From Apostichopus japonicus (taxonomy: Eukaryota; Echinodermata; Holothuroidea; Aspidochirotida; Stichopodidae): DNA of 64,000 nucleotides. The notes below the pieces were generated by a model. That model searched no databases. It saw only the letters and a program-made list of their open reading frames with translations, and had not been told where the DNA came from. Shown here in pieces: positions 1 through 10,886 of this stretch (position 1 is the stretch's first letter; each line of letters opens with the position of its first letter). The position numbers and the translations under genes were made by a program. Location: the NCBI RefSeq assembly GCF_037975245.1, contig NC_092568.1:23090501-23154500 (forward strand). Direction: 5' to 3'.

Positions 1-265
1 CTACTACTATATTACTACTAACCGAGGGACTTCAGTCATCGTTTGCAGTTCCACTACCAGTTCTTAGTTAAACTTAAGGGTGAGTGAAATCATGCCAATT
101 TGTATCCCAACCCCGATTTGAGATCAGAGTGTACCGATAAGTTATTTTAATCGTGTCCATGTATTGCATATTTGTTATTTGTATTTAATTGCGGTCGATA
201 GTGTGTTCAAATTAGGTATAGGCTCATGTTGTATACTCGTAACCAGCCTAATTGTATGCGGCATA

Positions 266-1216
266 ATGTCCGTCAGTAAACAGGAAACTTCGACCTCTGT
301 TGTGCAGAAACATAGGCCCACTGATTTTTTGCCATCACGATTTCAGGGCGATGTAATTGATGCAGATTTAGCCGAAGCTCATTATTTGGGATTTGAAGAT
401 TATTTAGAGGTGCATAAATTGCCGTCCCAAACCACCCCTGAGGCTGTAGCGGAAGAATTTAATGAAATATGTCGCATATTTAAGCGAACACTTAAAGGCC
501 AAGCCAGACTCTGGATTGAAAACAAAAAATTTTCAACTATTGCTGATCTGCGCAAGCGATTCCTTGCTCGTTTCAGTCCAGGGACTTCTTCCTACGCTAA
601 ATCACAGGCATTTCATGCATTAAGCTATACGCCAGGTGATACAGCTCAAGCAAATTTGGCCAAAATTTCAAAAGCTGCAGCACAGTTGAGTTATGGCGAG
701 GACCAAATTAGAGATAAATTGATCTCGACCCTGCCTTTGCAATGCCGCTCAGCAGTGTTAATGTCTGCATCACCACAAGCAACAATTGCAGATTTGGTCA
801 TGAAAGTACAATGCTATTTTGACTTACAAATCCAAAGTCAACCCACAGCTTCTTCCGAACTATTTATGGCAATGCACGACAAAGCGTCTTCTGTTCAGAC
901 GCCTACTATTTCTGCATCTTCTGAGATACACGAGTTGTGTACCAAAATTCAGGAATTAGAGACCAAGTTTGATCAGTCACGTAGGTCAGAATCGCAAGAC
1001 AATCCAAAAGATGTGAGGCAAAGATATAGTTCTCGTGATTCTCGTGGTCCTAGGACAGGTCAGAATAATAACAGGAGAAGGTTACCATATTTTAATCCTT
1101 CAATCACATGTCATTACTGCCAAAATCAAGGTCATTTTGCACAATATTGTCAAATTCGCCTAAGCCATGAAATGGAGGCTAATGTAAAGAAAGTACCAAC
1201 ACAGAATTTTCAGTAG
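266..1216 (+). CDS. gag: Gag polyprotein of the Ty3/Gypsy element
   Basis: Structural protein that forms the retrotransposon particle and binds its RNA. The central part resembles the retrotransposon Gag capsid domain: FKRTLKGQARLWIE, then a KRFLARFSP segment and a long helical stretch. Near the C-terminus, after an Arg/Asn-rich basic region, lies one zinc knuckle, CHYCQNQGHFAQYC (C-x2-C-x4-H-x4-C), the RNA-binding nucleocapsid signature. The frame is open from 164, but its first 34 residues are hydrophobic and unlike Gag. The ATG at 266 has A at -3 and begins a polar sequence, so I prefer it (316 residues). The frame ends at TAG 1214-1216, inside the upstream end of the pol frame. Confidence 0.9.
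   Translation: MSVSKQETSTSVVQKHRPTDFLPSRFQGDVIDADLAEAHYLGFEDYLEVHKLPSQTTPEAVAEEFNEICRIFKRTLKGQARLWIENKKFSTIADLRKRFLARFSPGTSSYAKSQAFHALSYTPGDTAQANLAKISKAAAQLSYGEDQIRDKLISTLPLQCRSAVLMSASPQATIADLVMKVQCYFDLQIQSQPTASSELFMAMHDKASSVQTPTISASSEIHELCTKIQELETKFDQSRRSESQDNPKDVRQRYSSRDSRGPRTGQNNNRRRLPYFNPSITCHYCQNQGHFAQYCQIRLSHEMEANVKKVPTQNFQ
1183..1216 (+). promoter_or_regulatory. gag/pol overlap, likely -1 frameshift region
   Basis: The two frames overlap only here. Gag codons start one base after pol codons, so a single -1 slip joins them. The best candidate is the TTTT run at 1207-1210 (gag codons AAT TTT), where the P-site codon can re-pair one base back. No canonical X-XXY-YYZ heptamer is present and I cannot fold the RNA downstream. 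Low certainty about the exact site. Confidence 0.45.
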
Positions 1217-4200
1217 GGAGCACTTATGATAGCACTCATCATACAGTGACTCCAGACAAAGTACCAAGTAAAGGAAGATCGAAACGTAAAGCAAATAATA
1301 TTTGGAAGAATAGTAATATACCTAGTTCTAAATATACAGGTAACGACCGTAATGTGGATATTCAACTGGACACACGTAATTTTGTAAGAGGTACTTTACA
1401 TGATGGTAAAGGAATTTCATTGTTGTTTGATAGTGGAGCGACACGCTCTATCATTTCTTCTTCTACAGTGCAAAATTCAAAGTATTTATCCTCTATACAA
1501 CCAGTCTCAGTTGATGTAGTAAACCTAAAGTTGGGTAATGGTCAGTTTATTCATGCGTATAGCACGATAACATTTCAGGTCAAAATTCAAGGTCATGAAT
1601 TTCAGCTTTCTGCTTTAATTGCTGCAAACCTGACAGGTATTGACTTAATATTAGGTAGTCCAACTCTGAAGGAATTGAATGGATCTTTGGACTTTACCAC
1701 AAACCGTTTTAGAATAAAACAAGCCAAAGTCTTCCTTAGGCCAGTGCAGAGATTTGTTATTTACCCAGGTCAGCAAAGATACATTACTGTACAGGGACGT
1801 CTTCCATTATATGCACGAAATGCAGATGTAGTTATTAAACCGTTTCCTGTAATATCTCGTATGTGTCCTTCACGAATGTTAGTGAAAATGCATAAAGGTA
1901 GAACAAAGATTCTACTAAGGAACATGGGTAATCGGAAATTTTTTCTGAATCCTTCTCGCACAGTGGCTCATTTAGATTTAGCAGATATCATTACGGTCAC
2001 AGAAGACATACCTACTGAATCTCTAGATTTTCTCAATGTCATGAGAGACATCGAAAAACCGTCTCTTTTTCAAACCAATTCTAACTCTAAAGAGAATCGT
2101 GATGAAATTACACGATATAATTTACATCGATATCCACATTTGACAGCCGATGATCCCCTGGTTTCCAAATCTGAACAGGAAATCATGAGAGATAACATTA
2201 ATTTGGAACAAAGTATTCTGAATGCTTCAGAAACAGAAAGCATTTATGAATTTCTAGACTCACATAGAGATGCATTTTCTCTTTATGGTGAATTATCTCA
2301 CTGTCCAAATTATGAGGCTGATATTACTCTTACTAATGATGAGCCATTTTACATACGTCCCTATAGACTTTCAGATGAGGACAAAGTCATTGTTGCCAGT
2401 GAGCTTGACAAATTAGTGCGATTAGGAATCTTAGCAGTAGGACATCAGTCTTATACCTCACCGGTTTTCCTCATTCCAAAGAAGGGAACAAAAGACAAAA
2501 GGGTTGTCACAGATTTTCGCTACTTGAACAGTAGAATAAAACGTCTCAATCACCCATTTCCATTACTGAATGAGACTATCCGTACCATAGGGTACTCTGG
2601 AGCCAAAATTTTAGGTGTTCTTGATTTAAAGTCTGCTTTCTTCTGTCTGCCACTCAGTGTTCACGCACAACAATATACAGGTATTGCTTCATTTCATGGA
2701 GGAAAGCATTATTATTATAAACGCTTACCACAGGGATTGAATTTATCTCCAGCGATCTTTCAGTCGCAAATTAATGATATTTTGGCAACGATCCCAAATT
2801 CAAATAAGTTCTGTATTGCTCATCATGATGATATTATTGTATACAGTGCAGACAAACGATCTCACAAACAACACCTACAGGCAATTTTTAAGGTTTTAAT
2901 GGACAATGGATTGAAAATCTCTCCGAAAAAGTGTAGCATTTTTCAAAATTCAGTCCGATATATGGGACATTTGCTCTCAATAACCCCAGAAGGTGAGGCT
3001 TGTATCCAACCTTTGCATGACAGATGTGCAGCGATCAGGAACACACGGAAACCACACAATGTTAAGTCAGTAAGACGATTTGTAGGTGCAGTTAATTATG
3101 TGGCTTCGTTTTTCCCAAATATTCAAGCACTATTGAGACCGTTACATCATTTGAGTCGTAAGAGAAAGGTATTTAAATGGACAGAGGAACATCAGAGTGC
3201 ATTTCAAGATATTAAAGAGTTGTTGTGTAATCCACCTATATTGCATATGCCACAGAAATATGGTCGTTTTGTATTATATAGCGACACATCACGAGTAGCA
3301 ACAGGATCGTACCTGACACAAAGAGTTAATGGCAAAGAGAATATTATTGCATATTACTCTAAGATATTACCACCAGCATGTCAGAGGTATAGTGTAACTG
3401 AATTAGAAATGATGGGTCTATTTATTAATGTGACAGCATTCAAACATTTATTGCAAAATGTAGAATTTGAGGCATATGTTGATCACTCAGCCATTGTTGA
3501 ATTGTTTAAGTCAAAACAAGAACCAGCAACTTCACGCTTACGTAAGCTTCTGTTCAAATTGTCAGAATATACATTTCAGGTTGGTTACAAAAAGGGTTCG
3601 GAATTGGTTTTGGCAGATTATTTGTCTAGAGCACCACAGGAATTTCACTCTGAAATAGATCAGGTTGCTCAAGAGGTCAGTTCTTATGAGGATTTTTCAA
3701 CTACACCTAAGGAGACATTTAATCCAATCATGACAAGGTCAATGGCAAGGTCAATGGGAGTCAAAGTTCCAGATTTATTTCCGAATAAAGTCACTAAGGA
3801 GTCCAAGCAGGATTCCCCAGCCAAAGAATCAACAAATAGAGTTGAAAGGACATCCAGTCCTAAGGCAACACATTCTAATGAGCATGTTACACAGAGACCA
3901 CAATCTGAGTCACAAAAGAGGACTACACCAGTAATTTCTACTGATAAGAGAGATACATATAGTCAAAGGCCTACTATTTCTATGCCGAGTGAAAATAGAC
4001 ATACATATAGTCCTGATGTATTAGTTGTGCCAAATTTTACAAGTGTTTCTCAACCTACAGAGCCAAGATTAGTGGATCAGAATAGACATAGAGTGCAAGA
4101 GGTAGTCAGAGAACCACCACCAGAATTATTTGTTCAGCCGAAGCCAGTCATAACAAACATTGATCATTTGGTTACAGGGCACATTCCAAAACAAAAGGAA

Positions 4201-6120
4201 TTGAATAAAGTCATGAAGGCAATTCAAGGAAAGCTGATCAAAAACTATGATCTGCCATTTGATGTAAAGGAGTTGCAAATTCAACAACAAACTTGTCCTT
4301 ACTACAAACCAATTTATGATTTTCTTGCACATGATATTATTCCAAGTAATGTTAAGCATGCTAGAACTGTTCGTTCTCAAGCAGAGGATTATTTGTTATG
4401 TAATAGTTTGTTATTCAGGATATTTTTGCATGAGACTAATGATGCTAAGATGACTCTTCAGTTAGTCGTACCTGAGACTATGGTAGAACAGATAATATCT
4501 CGATATCACGATGACTTGTTAAGTAATCATCAGGGTGTAATGCGTACATATTTGACCATTAGACAGCATTTCTATCTGCGCAATATGTTTCAACGCATCA
4601 GTAATTATATTCAGGCATGTCTCCGTTGTCAAGAATTCCGTAAGAAACCGGACAAATTGAGACAATATCATGCTCGCATTCCTGATTCTTATCGTCCTTT
4701 TGACAGACTTAGTCTGGATTTCAAGACTATGCCCACAACGGCTACAGGATTTAAACATTTGATGGTTGTTTGTGATGAGATCACTAGATTTGTTGTATGT
4801 GTTTCTCTTAAGACTCTTGATGCTGAAACAATATGTGAAGCATTATTGCAGAGGGTAGTCACAACTTTTGGTCCACCGTCTTGTATTATAAGTGATGCGG
4901 CAGCTTCTCTTACAGGAAAATTAGTGGAGCTCTTAAGTAAAGCTTTAGGCATTGAACAAAAGTTCATCAGTGTAAGCAATCATGGAAGCTTACAGGTTGA
5001 AAGACACATTCAGACTCTTTCAAATTTCCTCAAAGTGAACTTAAATCAGTTTGGTACGGATTGGGTACGATTTGTCCCAACATCAGCCTATGCATATAAC
5101 ACATTTTCCTCTCCTCAGTTAGGCAACTATAGCCCATTTGAACTTGCATTTGGACGTAAGCCACCAAATCTTACAAATTTATCGTTCAATCCAATGGCAG
5201 GATTATCACAATCTCATGGAGAATATGCTGCATTGTTAAAGAAACGATTTGATCATTTGTCAAGGGTAATGTTAGTCTTACAAAAGAAGCAACAAGATGC
5301 TCAAAATGTTAAGATAAGTGCAAAACTGGACAAGGGTGCAATTTATTCAACGGGTCAATTAGTGTATCTGTATAAGCCAACGTCTTCTTCCTTGACTGCG
5401 AACTCTCGCAAAATTGCTGCAGAATGGTGTGGACCACTAGTGATCCATCAAGTTTTGGATAGGACTCATTATTTGTTGGCCACTCTCAAAGGAGAAATTC
5501 TTAGTGATGTATTCAATTATAACAGGCTTAAGCCATGTTTTGTAAGAGCATCTTCTGAAACTAAGAATATCACCAACATTCAGAAATTGCGTCAGGTCTT
5601 GAAAACAAAGGGTTCATCAAGTGAAAAAGTTGCACGAATGCGAAATGTTTTGAGTAGTAACACTTCTAACGCAGAAAATGTTAATGTCATGCAAGATGCA
5701 CATATTGAGTTTCATGATGAGTTTGGTAACATTTTGCCAGGGGTAACTTCAGATCACATCATGTGTCTTATGACGACTAAGCCAATGAGTGTTGCATCCT
5801 TTCTGGAGAATAGAGCACATAATGAAGGATTAGCACTTCCATATCCTTCCATGAAAGATAGCATATTAAGGCAAAAGAAAGTTTTTGCAAATGCTCCACA
5901 AGGAGACATGAAAGTCCAACGTGCTCGATACAAATTGGGTGAATTACAGGTTCTGGTCACCTATCAGACACCATGTTTTCCAACAGGCTTTAAGTGTCAT
6001 GATTTTTGGTGGAATGTAGGAAAATATTCCAACACAGAGGAAATAATGAATTTTCTCCATGAAAAGGGATTGAACATTACAGGCAATCCAGGCAGGATGT
6101 TGCAAACATTATATGGTTAA
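1183..6120 (+). CDS. pol: Pol polyprotein (PR-RT-RNaseH-INT) of the Ty3/Gypsy element
   Basis: The frame opens after a TAA at 1180-1182 and overlaps the end of gag by 34 bases. It is -1 relative to gag and has no early ATG, so expression by -1 frameshifting is likely. Domains in order: aspartic protease (LLFDSGATRS, about 1423-1455); reverse transcriptase (about 2340-3000) with the catalytic box as HHDD at about 2821-2832 instead of the usual Y-x-DD; RNase H (LYSDTS near 3273, then TELEMMG); integrase zinc finger (H-x6-H near 4507-4530, C-x2-C near 4620-4632); integrase core with D in LSLDFKT (about 4717), D in IISDAAA (about 4890) and E in LQVERH (about 4999); and a GPY-like module (WCGPLVIHQV, about 5430). 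About 190 residues of unrecognised sequence follow to the stop. No chromodomain is seen. Confidence 0.93.
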   Translation, partial: CKESTNTEFSVGSTYDSTHHTVTPDKVPSKGRSKRKANNIWKNSNIPSSKYTGNDRNVDIQLDTRNFVRGTLHDGKGISLLFDSGATRSIISSSTVQNSKYLSSIQPVSVDVVNLKLGNGQFIHAYSTITFQVKIQGHEFQLSALIAANLTGIDLILGSPTLKELNGSLDFTTNRFRIKQAKVFLRPVQRFVIYPGQQRYITVQGRLPLYARNADVVIKPFPVISRMCPSRMLVKMHKGRTKILLRNMGNRKFFLNPSRTVAHLDLADIITVTEDIPTESLDFLNVMRDIEKPSLFQTNSNSKENRDEITRYNLHRYPHLTADDPLVSKSEQEIMRDNINLEQSILNASETESIYEFLDSHRDAFSLYGELSHCPNYEADITLTNDEPFYIRPYRLSDEDKVIVASELDKLVRLGILAVGHQSYTSPVFLIPKKGTKDKRVVTDFRYLNSRIKRLNHPFPLLNETIRTIGYSGAKILGVLDLKSAFFCLPLSVHAQQYTGIASFHGGKHYYYKRLPQGLNLSPAIFQSQINDILATIPNSNKFCIAHHDDIIVYSADKRSHKQHLQAIFKVLMDNGLKISPKKCSIFQNSVRYMGHLLSITPEGEACIQPLHDRCAAIRNTRKPHNVKSVRRFVGAVNYVASFFPNIQALLRPLHHLSRKRKVFKWTEEHQSAFQDIKELLCNPPILHMPQKYGRFVLYSDTSRVATGSYLTQRVNGKENIIAYYSKILPPACQRYSVTELEMMGLFINVTAFKHLLQNVEFEAYVDHSAIVELFKSKQEPATSRLRKLLFKLSEYTFQVGYKKGSELVLADYLSRAPQEFHSEIDQVAQEVSSYEDFSTTPKETFNPIMTRSMARSMGVKVPDLFPNKVTKESKQDSPAKESTNRVERTSSPKATHSNEHVTQRPQSESQKRTTPVISTDKRDTYSQRPTISMPSENRHTYSPDVLVVPNFTSVSQPTEPRLVDQNRHRVQEVVREPPPELFVQPKPVITNIDHLVTGHIPKQKELNKVMKAIQGKLIKNYDLPFDVKELQIQQQTCPYYKPIYDFLAHDIIPSNVKHARTVRSQAEDYLLCNSLLFRIFLHETNDAKMTLQLVVPETMVEQIISRYHDDLLSNHQGVMRTYLTIRQHFYLRNMFQRISNYIQACLRCQEFRKKPDKLRQYHARIPDSYRPFDRLSLDFKTMPTTATGFKHLMVVCDEITRFVVCVSLKTLDAETICEALLQRVVTTFGPPSCIISDAAASLTGKLVELLSKALGIEQKFISVSNHGSLQVERHIQTLSNFLKVNLNQFGTDWVRFVPTSAYAYNTFSSPQLGNYSPFELAFGRKPPNLTNLSFNPMAGLSQSHGEYAALLKKRFDHLSRVMLVLQKKQQDAQNVKISAKLDKGAIYSTGQLVYLYKPTSSSLTANSRKIAAEWCGPLVIHQVLDRTHYLLATLKGEILSDVFNYNRLKPCFVRASSETKNITNIQKLRQVLKTKGSSSEKVARMRNVLSSNTSNAENVNVMQDAHIEFHDEFGNILPGVTSDHIMCLMTTKPMSVASFLENRAHNEGLALPYPSMKDSILRQKKVFANAPQGDMKVQRARYKLGELQVLVTYQTPCFPTGFKCHDFWWNVGKYSNTEEIMNFLHEKGLNITGNPGRMLQTLYG

Positions 6121-7386
6121 TATGTATAACTGCATATTGCTTTAAGTTCAGATGAACAGGTGTTTTACCCACGATTGTATGAATGGAATGCGTCATTGCA
6201 ATTACCTGCATACCTATTAAGTGGAAGTCATTGTACTATATGGTGTAACAATATAAGCTTTATTGTTAAAAACGCCACCAAGTGACCTAGTTTCATCTTT
6301 TATAACAAATGTGTAATGAGTATACCTTTTTTCTCCTTATGAATTCGTTCAAACGTTTACCCGGCAATTAGAACATATCCGGAATATTAGCAACATGGGT
6401 TTTCATATATTGAGAAATATTTTAAGGATATTTACATTGCATCATTGATGTTATATATTGAAGGCTATTTAGAGACAGCATTGGTGATATGCAACTTTTG
6501 CTTACAGCAACAGTTATCGAAGCAAATGAAAGTATAGCTCTTTTGAGGAACTTATGTATATATTTTCTTTTTATCAAATATTCATGCAAAAGTAAATTTC
6601 ATCATGAAGTTTAAAAAACAAGATATTAAGTATTATGTAAATTTGAAGAAAGATTTGTTGATGTCATAGTCTATGGGGTCTCTTTTATGGTATCGAATAT
6701 CTAGTACTTTGGTACTTTACTAGATCATTTCGGAGTGCATACCTAGGGTCACCATGCTATCGAGTCACATTTTCTTGATTTTCGTGAGGTGAATGTATAT
6801 GATTTACAAGGTTTCGAAACAATTTTGAAGCTATATGCCTTCATTAAAGAGGAGGTTTTTTGTAAATGAGTTTGTAAGATTTTAAGGTTCGTTTTTAATA
6901 TACGAAATTTTTTTATGTAACGCCAAGGTGTTCTGTTCAGTTAAAAGATAACTAAGTCAAGTTTTCTCTGATCTCTCCCCAATCACGGCATGATTTCACT
7001 TTTGATATAAATGTATTATTGATGTATGAAATGCATAAATGTATTTTGAAAGAGATACTGCATATTTTGCTGTGTCATGTAACTTTAAGATATCTTAATG
7101 ATATCTTCTTTTTTTTAGATTACATCATATGATGTCATCAATATTGAAGAGGTACACTTCAATTTCAATTTTCATGGAGATAGTGTCGATGTATATACCA
7201 TATGATCATTTTTAATAATTCGTAACCAAGATGTTAACCTTTGAGATGCATGAAGACCATTTATTGAAGTCAATGAATATTAGTGAACGTGCTTACAGTA
7301 CTCTACCTTCTTGAGATAATGATAAGTTAAAGCAGTATGATGTTAAAATTTTGGAGTATCCAAAAATTTTAAAAGATTGAGGGGGA
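6121..7386 (+). other. Long non-coding 3' region of the Ty3/Gypsy element, with polypurine tract
   Basis: About 1.27 kb of AT-rich sequence without a plausible reading frame lies between pol and the LTR. Its last 15 bases (7372-7386, AAAGATTGAGGGGGA) form a purine tract directly before the TG of the LTR, as expected for the plus-strand primer. No env gene is present. Confidence 0.75.
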
Positions 7387-8139
7387 TGTTATGAAATAGT
7401 AATACCATCTCTTTGATGTTACCGAAAAACTCCATCGAGACACCTTACGGGCCTCTTATGTATTTATCTAGGTCATGGATTCAGTTTTCCCACGAGAAGT
7501 TTTTAACTATCTTATTGAATCTTGGTACAGGGCCTTTTCCCAAAATAGATTCCATTATGTCTGTGGAACATTCGAGAAGGTTCTCTCACGTGGTATGGAA
7601 GTTTCCATAGAAAGGGGATGGACTTCCAAACTCCCAACCAATCAGGGCAGATCAGTGCCAGCGCACTTATTTTTATATCGTTAAGTTAATACAGGATGGT
7701 CAGGTCATTGGCTGCCTACTGATTATGCGCAGTGAGATTTTATGGAAGTACGGTTTAAAAGGAAAAGGAGGCCGAAAGATTCTCCACTTGATCAGCAAAT
7801 TTATCACTCCGTCAGCAAGTTTATGACTTGATCAGAAAATTTATCACTCCGCCGAAAGTTCATCACTCCCTCTAATTGTTTAATTGACGGAGTCAAGTCA
7901 AGTCAAATCATTGTAATTTAGTTTTATTTGTTAAGAGAATCGACAGAGAAGAAATTATACCGAATCATTAATCAAATCCTATCTCGTCAAATTGTTTTTC
8001 TGTGAACTCATTGTTTTCGCCCGTTCTGACATCTCCTGAAGAAGCATAAATACGGCATCAAGATATCCCAGTACCTTTCTATCGCGAGTCCCGATATAGT
8101 TTTTACTATCGGAGGAGCCGGGCTCGTCACAATATTACA
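7387..8139 (+). repeat. 3' long terminal repeat of the Ty3/Gypsy element
   Basis: It begins with TGTTATG immediately after the polypurine tract. The end is not certain: candidates are ...GTCACA at 8131 and ...ATTACA at 8139, because the 5' copy is not in the window for comparison. An internal patch (7789-7868) repeats a motif like 'TTGATCAGCAAATTTATCAC' imperfectly. Two short overlapping frames near 7413-7684 do not look like genes. Confidence 0.7.
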
Positions 8140-10471
8140 ATATGATTACATTCTCTGTAACTTAGTTTGGTCTGCCTGTTTTTCTCCTGTTTTTCTACTT
8201 CTAATTCACAATGGGATCTCAGAGATCAAATATATACACACTCTGATTTCCCTCTCCCAATTTTATATTAGTATTTTCGAATTAGCCTTCCCTGTTATAT
8301 TATCATTTCGTTATTTTTTATACGAGTTTCACACACGGTTAAACACAAAACAGTACACAACGTCACCCGATACTCATAGGTAGTACAGTTAGTTCTGTTC
8401 ATGTTCCACAACCGTGCATCAGTAACTACTGCGCTGTGTTCGCAACACAGTAACATGTGTTACAGGTGGTACAGTAGTTACTGGCCTTAATCAGGTTTCA
8501 TTGCTATTTCTTAACTTAGGCATTCGATTAGCTTACACGTGCCCATATGCTACACTACAGTAGCCTAACTAAATTTAGGTCTATCTTAACTAGAACTGGC
8601 TAGGCCCTTGACCTAATTTTACAGCCAAAATATCTCAATTCAACAGTATGTTTAGACCTAAGCTAGGCCTCGGTTTAAAGTACGTTAAATTATCCTTAAT
8701 ACTTTGCCTTCTTTCAGGGTAACGTTTATCACATGTGACGCATAAGTTACGTCGTGTTAAAAAGTACTTCAACATACAATACTTATCTGTTGGTTAACTC
8801 CAATTCAAATGTTATGCTAAAATTAGACTACTGGCGCATACTTGCACAACGTTGCAGGGTTAGCCATACCAAAATCACTTTGAAATTAGTAATACCTGGT
8901 GATATTCGACACAATAATACAGGCAGACGGAACCAAATCTTCCTGAAAACATACGACAATGTAAAAGAAAAAGAGATCATTGTAATGTTACCTTTGCGGT
9001 GGAACAGTTAAAGTACACAATACAGACGACAGGCTTCCTTTGGTTCAACTATAAGATCATGTACATTAAGTGTCGTTGTGAAAACGAGATGGGAAAGAGA
9101 GTGAGGGTACGCGAGGTTCTTATTTTTATGTATCAACACGACGGTGTCACAGAACGTTAACACCAATCAACACAGATAACAGAAAAGCTTTAGGTTTAAC
9201 AGCCAATCAATGACAGGTGTGATTGTGTCACAATATGTTAGCACCAATCAAATTAGATCTATGAATAGTCATTTTTGGGGCGTTTTTTTTTTTTGCAAGC
9301 CTGGTTTTTAATTGGTTTAGGTCCCTATGTGGGAGTTCCAGAAATGTAAAAGAAAATGATATCAATGGCTATTTTACACTATGACTTATTCAGTCAGCCA
9401 TGTATTATGTCAATCCAGACAGATTTGATTAAACACCGCACTAGTTTAACCATATCGTTCACTGTAGGAAAAACATGACCTGGAAATTCAGTCAGGTCCC
9501 TGTACAATTTTCTGTTGTCCTTTTTATTTCCCCTCTAATCAGTAGTGTACACTTGGGTGTACATAGAAGAAATCCATCAATTTATCAATATCAGTCATGT
9601 ATTAGATTTTCATTGAACGGGATTTGCGTGTGCGGGGACGCCAAGTTGTACGTGAGATGCGACAAAACAAGAAAAACATAATGCTTTTGAAATTGGAAGC
9701 CCTTCTAGTTTTGTAAAACTGCAGTGATTGAATTCTTGTTTGGACAAGGTGTTGAGCTACTTATGAAATTGTGACAGGTGATCAGCATGAGATCTAAAAG
9801 AACTTCATATGCCATTCAAAAGCATTTGGTCAAATAATCAAGAACTTGCAATCCAATTTTTGTTTCAGTGGCACAAAATATGAACCAATCATTGTGGTCG
9901 TCTTCATCATCATCAGTTCTGATACCGTTTGTCATTGGCCATTTCCAAATTATAGCTAAAGGTGTATGACACTACAATTGAAAACAGAATTTTAGTTAAT
10001 TAAGGGTGACCTAAGATGAAGTATTCGAGGTTTGTCAGTCCAATGACTATCCAGTTCAACTTTCAAAACGATGGTACACTGACAACACGCCCAGGCAGTA
10101 GATTTCAAGGACCAATTACACGCTGATAAAAAAGGAAAGTACTACCAGTAGTAGCACAACCAAAAACATTGGAAAGAAAAGTAAAGCTGAACTCAAAGAC
10201 ACACAAAATATTTTACATTGTTCGATGACTGGTCTATGGATGTTGCCATCATGATTACTTACAGAATGTCCATGGTAGATGCTTAGTAGGAACCAAGACA
10301 TTTGAAGCAAAATGTTGTTATTCCACATTTAATGGAGTGGCACCTGGTCAATGGAGAGCGAACACACTATATGTAAAATGCTGGTGTTATTCTGAGCTAC
10401 TGGATATTTGAAAGACTCCCCCATATTGAAATGTAACGTTTAGTTCAAGCCAGCTATGAACCAGCCACTTG
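8140..10471. other. No gene seen; contains one dispersed-repeat fragment (9028-9135)
   Basis: I see no coding region here. The stretch 8500-8660 is rich in TAGGCCTA-like words that recur elsewhere in the window. Positions 9028-9135 match 14812-14910 and 36732-36840, sharing for example 'TTAAGTGTCGTTGTG' and 'GAGGGTAC', so this is a third partial copy of the 5' part of repeat A. Confidence 0.6.
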
Positions 10472-10479
10472 AACTATAG

Positions 10480-10878
10480 CAGGGTTGTCCAACCTTTTGC
10501 AGAGGAGGGCCACATGGAATGATTATGATGAAGGAGGGGGCCGCATGAACCCTACGCTCGATTTTTCGATTTTTTCCCGAAGCCCAAGGCAACAAAATGT
10601 GAGCACTGCGCGCGGAGCGCACTGAATTATTTTCCTTCCTGATAAAACAGATGAATAAAGTTCAGCCCCCCCCCCGTCCGCTGAGAGAGTGTCACACAAA
10701 CTGACCTGTATGCAGTTTTTTGGACCCAGGAGGTTCGAATGATTGATTATATAGCTTCAAATTGTTGTCAATAAATCTGCTGACTAAAATTTTGCACCGT
10801 AGAGCATCTTTGGCGGGCCGGACGCAACCCTGCGGCGGGCCGGACTGTGGCCCGCGGGCCGTAGGTTGGACAACCCTG
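10480..10878. mobile_element. hAT-type MITE with 8-bp target duplication
   Basis: Ends are inverted: CAGGGTTGTCCAACC at the left and GGTTGGACAACCCTG at the right. The 8 bases AACTATAG flank it exactly on both sides (10472-10479 and 10879-10886). An 8-bp duplication and CAGGG termini are typical of the hAT superfamily. The body is GC-rich near the ends (GGGCCACA, GGCCCGCGGGCC) and codes for nothing, so it is a non-autonomous copy needing a transposase from elsewhere. Confidence 0.9.
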
Positions 10879-10886
10879 AACTATAG

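Larger units (their letters stand above)
1..8139 (+). mobile_element. Ty3/Gypsy LTR retrotransposon, 5' end outside window
   Basis: The order is gag, then protease, reverse transcriptase, RNase H and integrase in one pol frame, then a long untranslated stretch, a purine-rich tract and a 3' LTR starting TGTTATG at 7387. Reverse transcriptase before integrase is the Ty3/Gypsy order. Both reading frames are uninterrupted, which suggests a young copy. No envelope-like frame follows pol. Positions 1-265 are the leader; the 5' LTR and primer-binding site are not visible. Two unusual points are the roughly 1.27 kb between pol and the 3' LTR, and a long C-terminal extension of pol. Confidence 0.93.

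Noticed and set aside
164-265. Upstream ATG at 164 as the Gag start
   Set aside because: The added 34 residues are hydrophobic and unlike Gag; the ATG at 266 has a better context and starts a typical sequence.
6121-7386. A third gene (env) in the Ty3/Gypsy element
   Set aside because: No frame longer than a few dozen codons and no signal or membrane segment is present.
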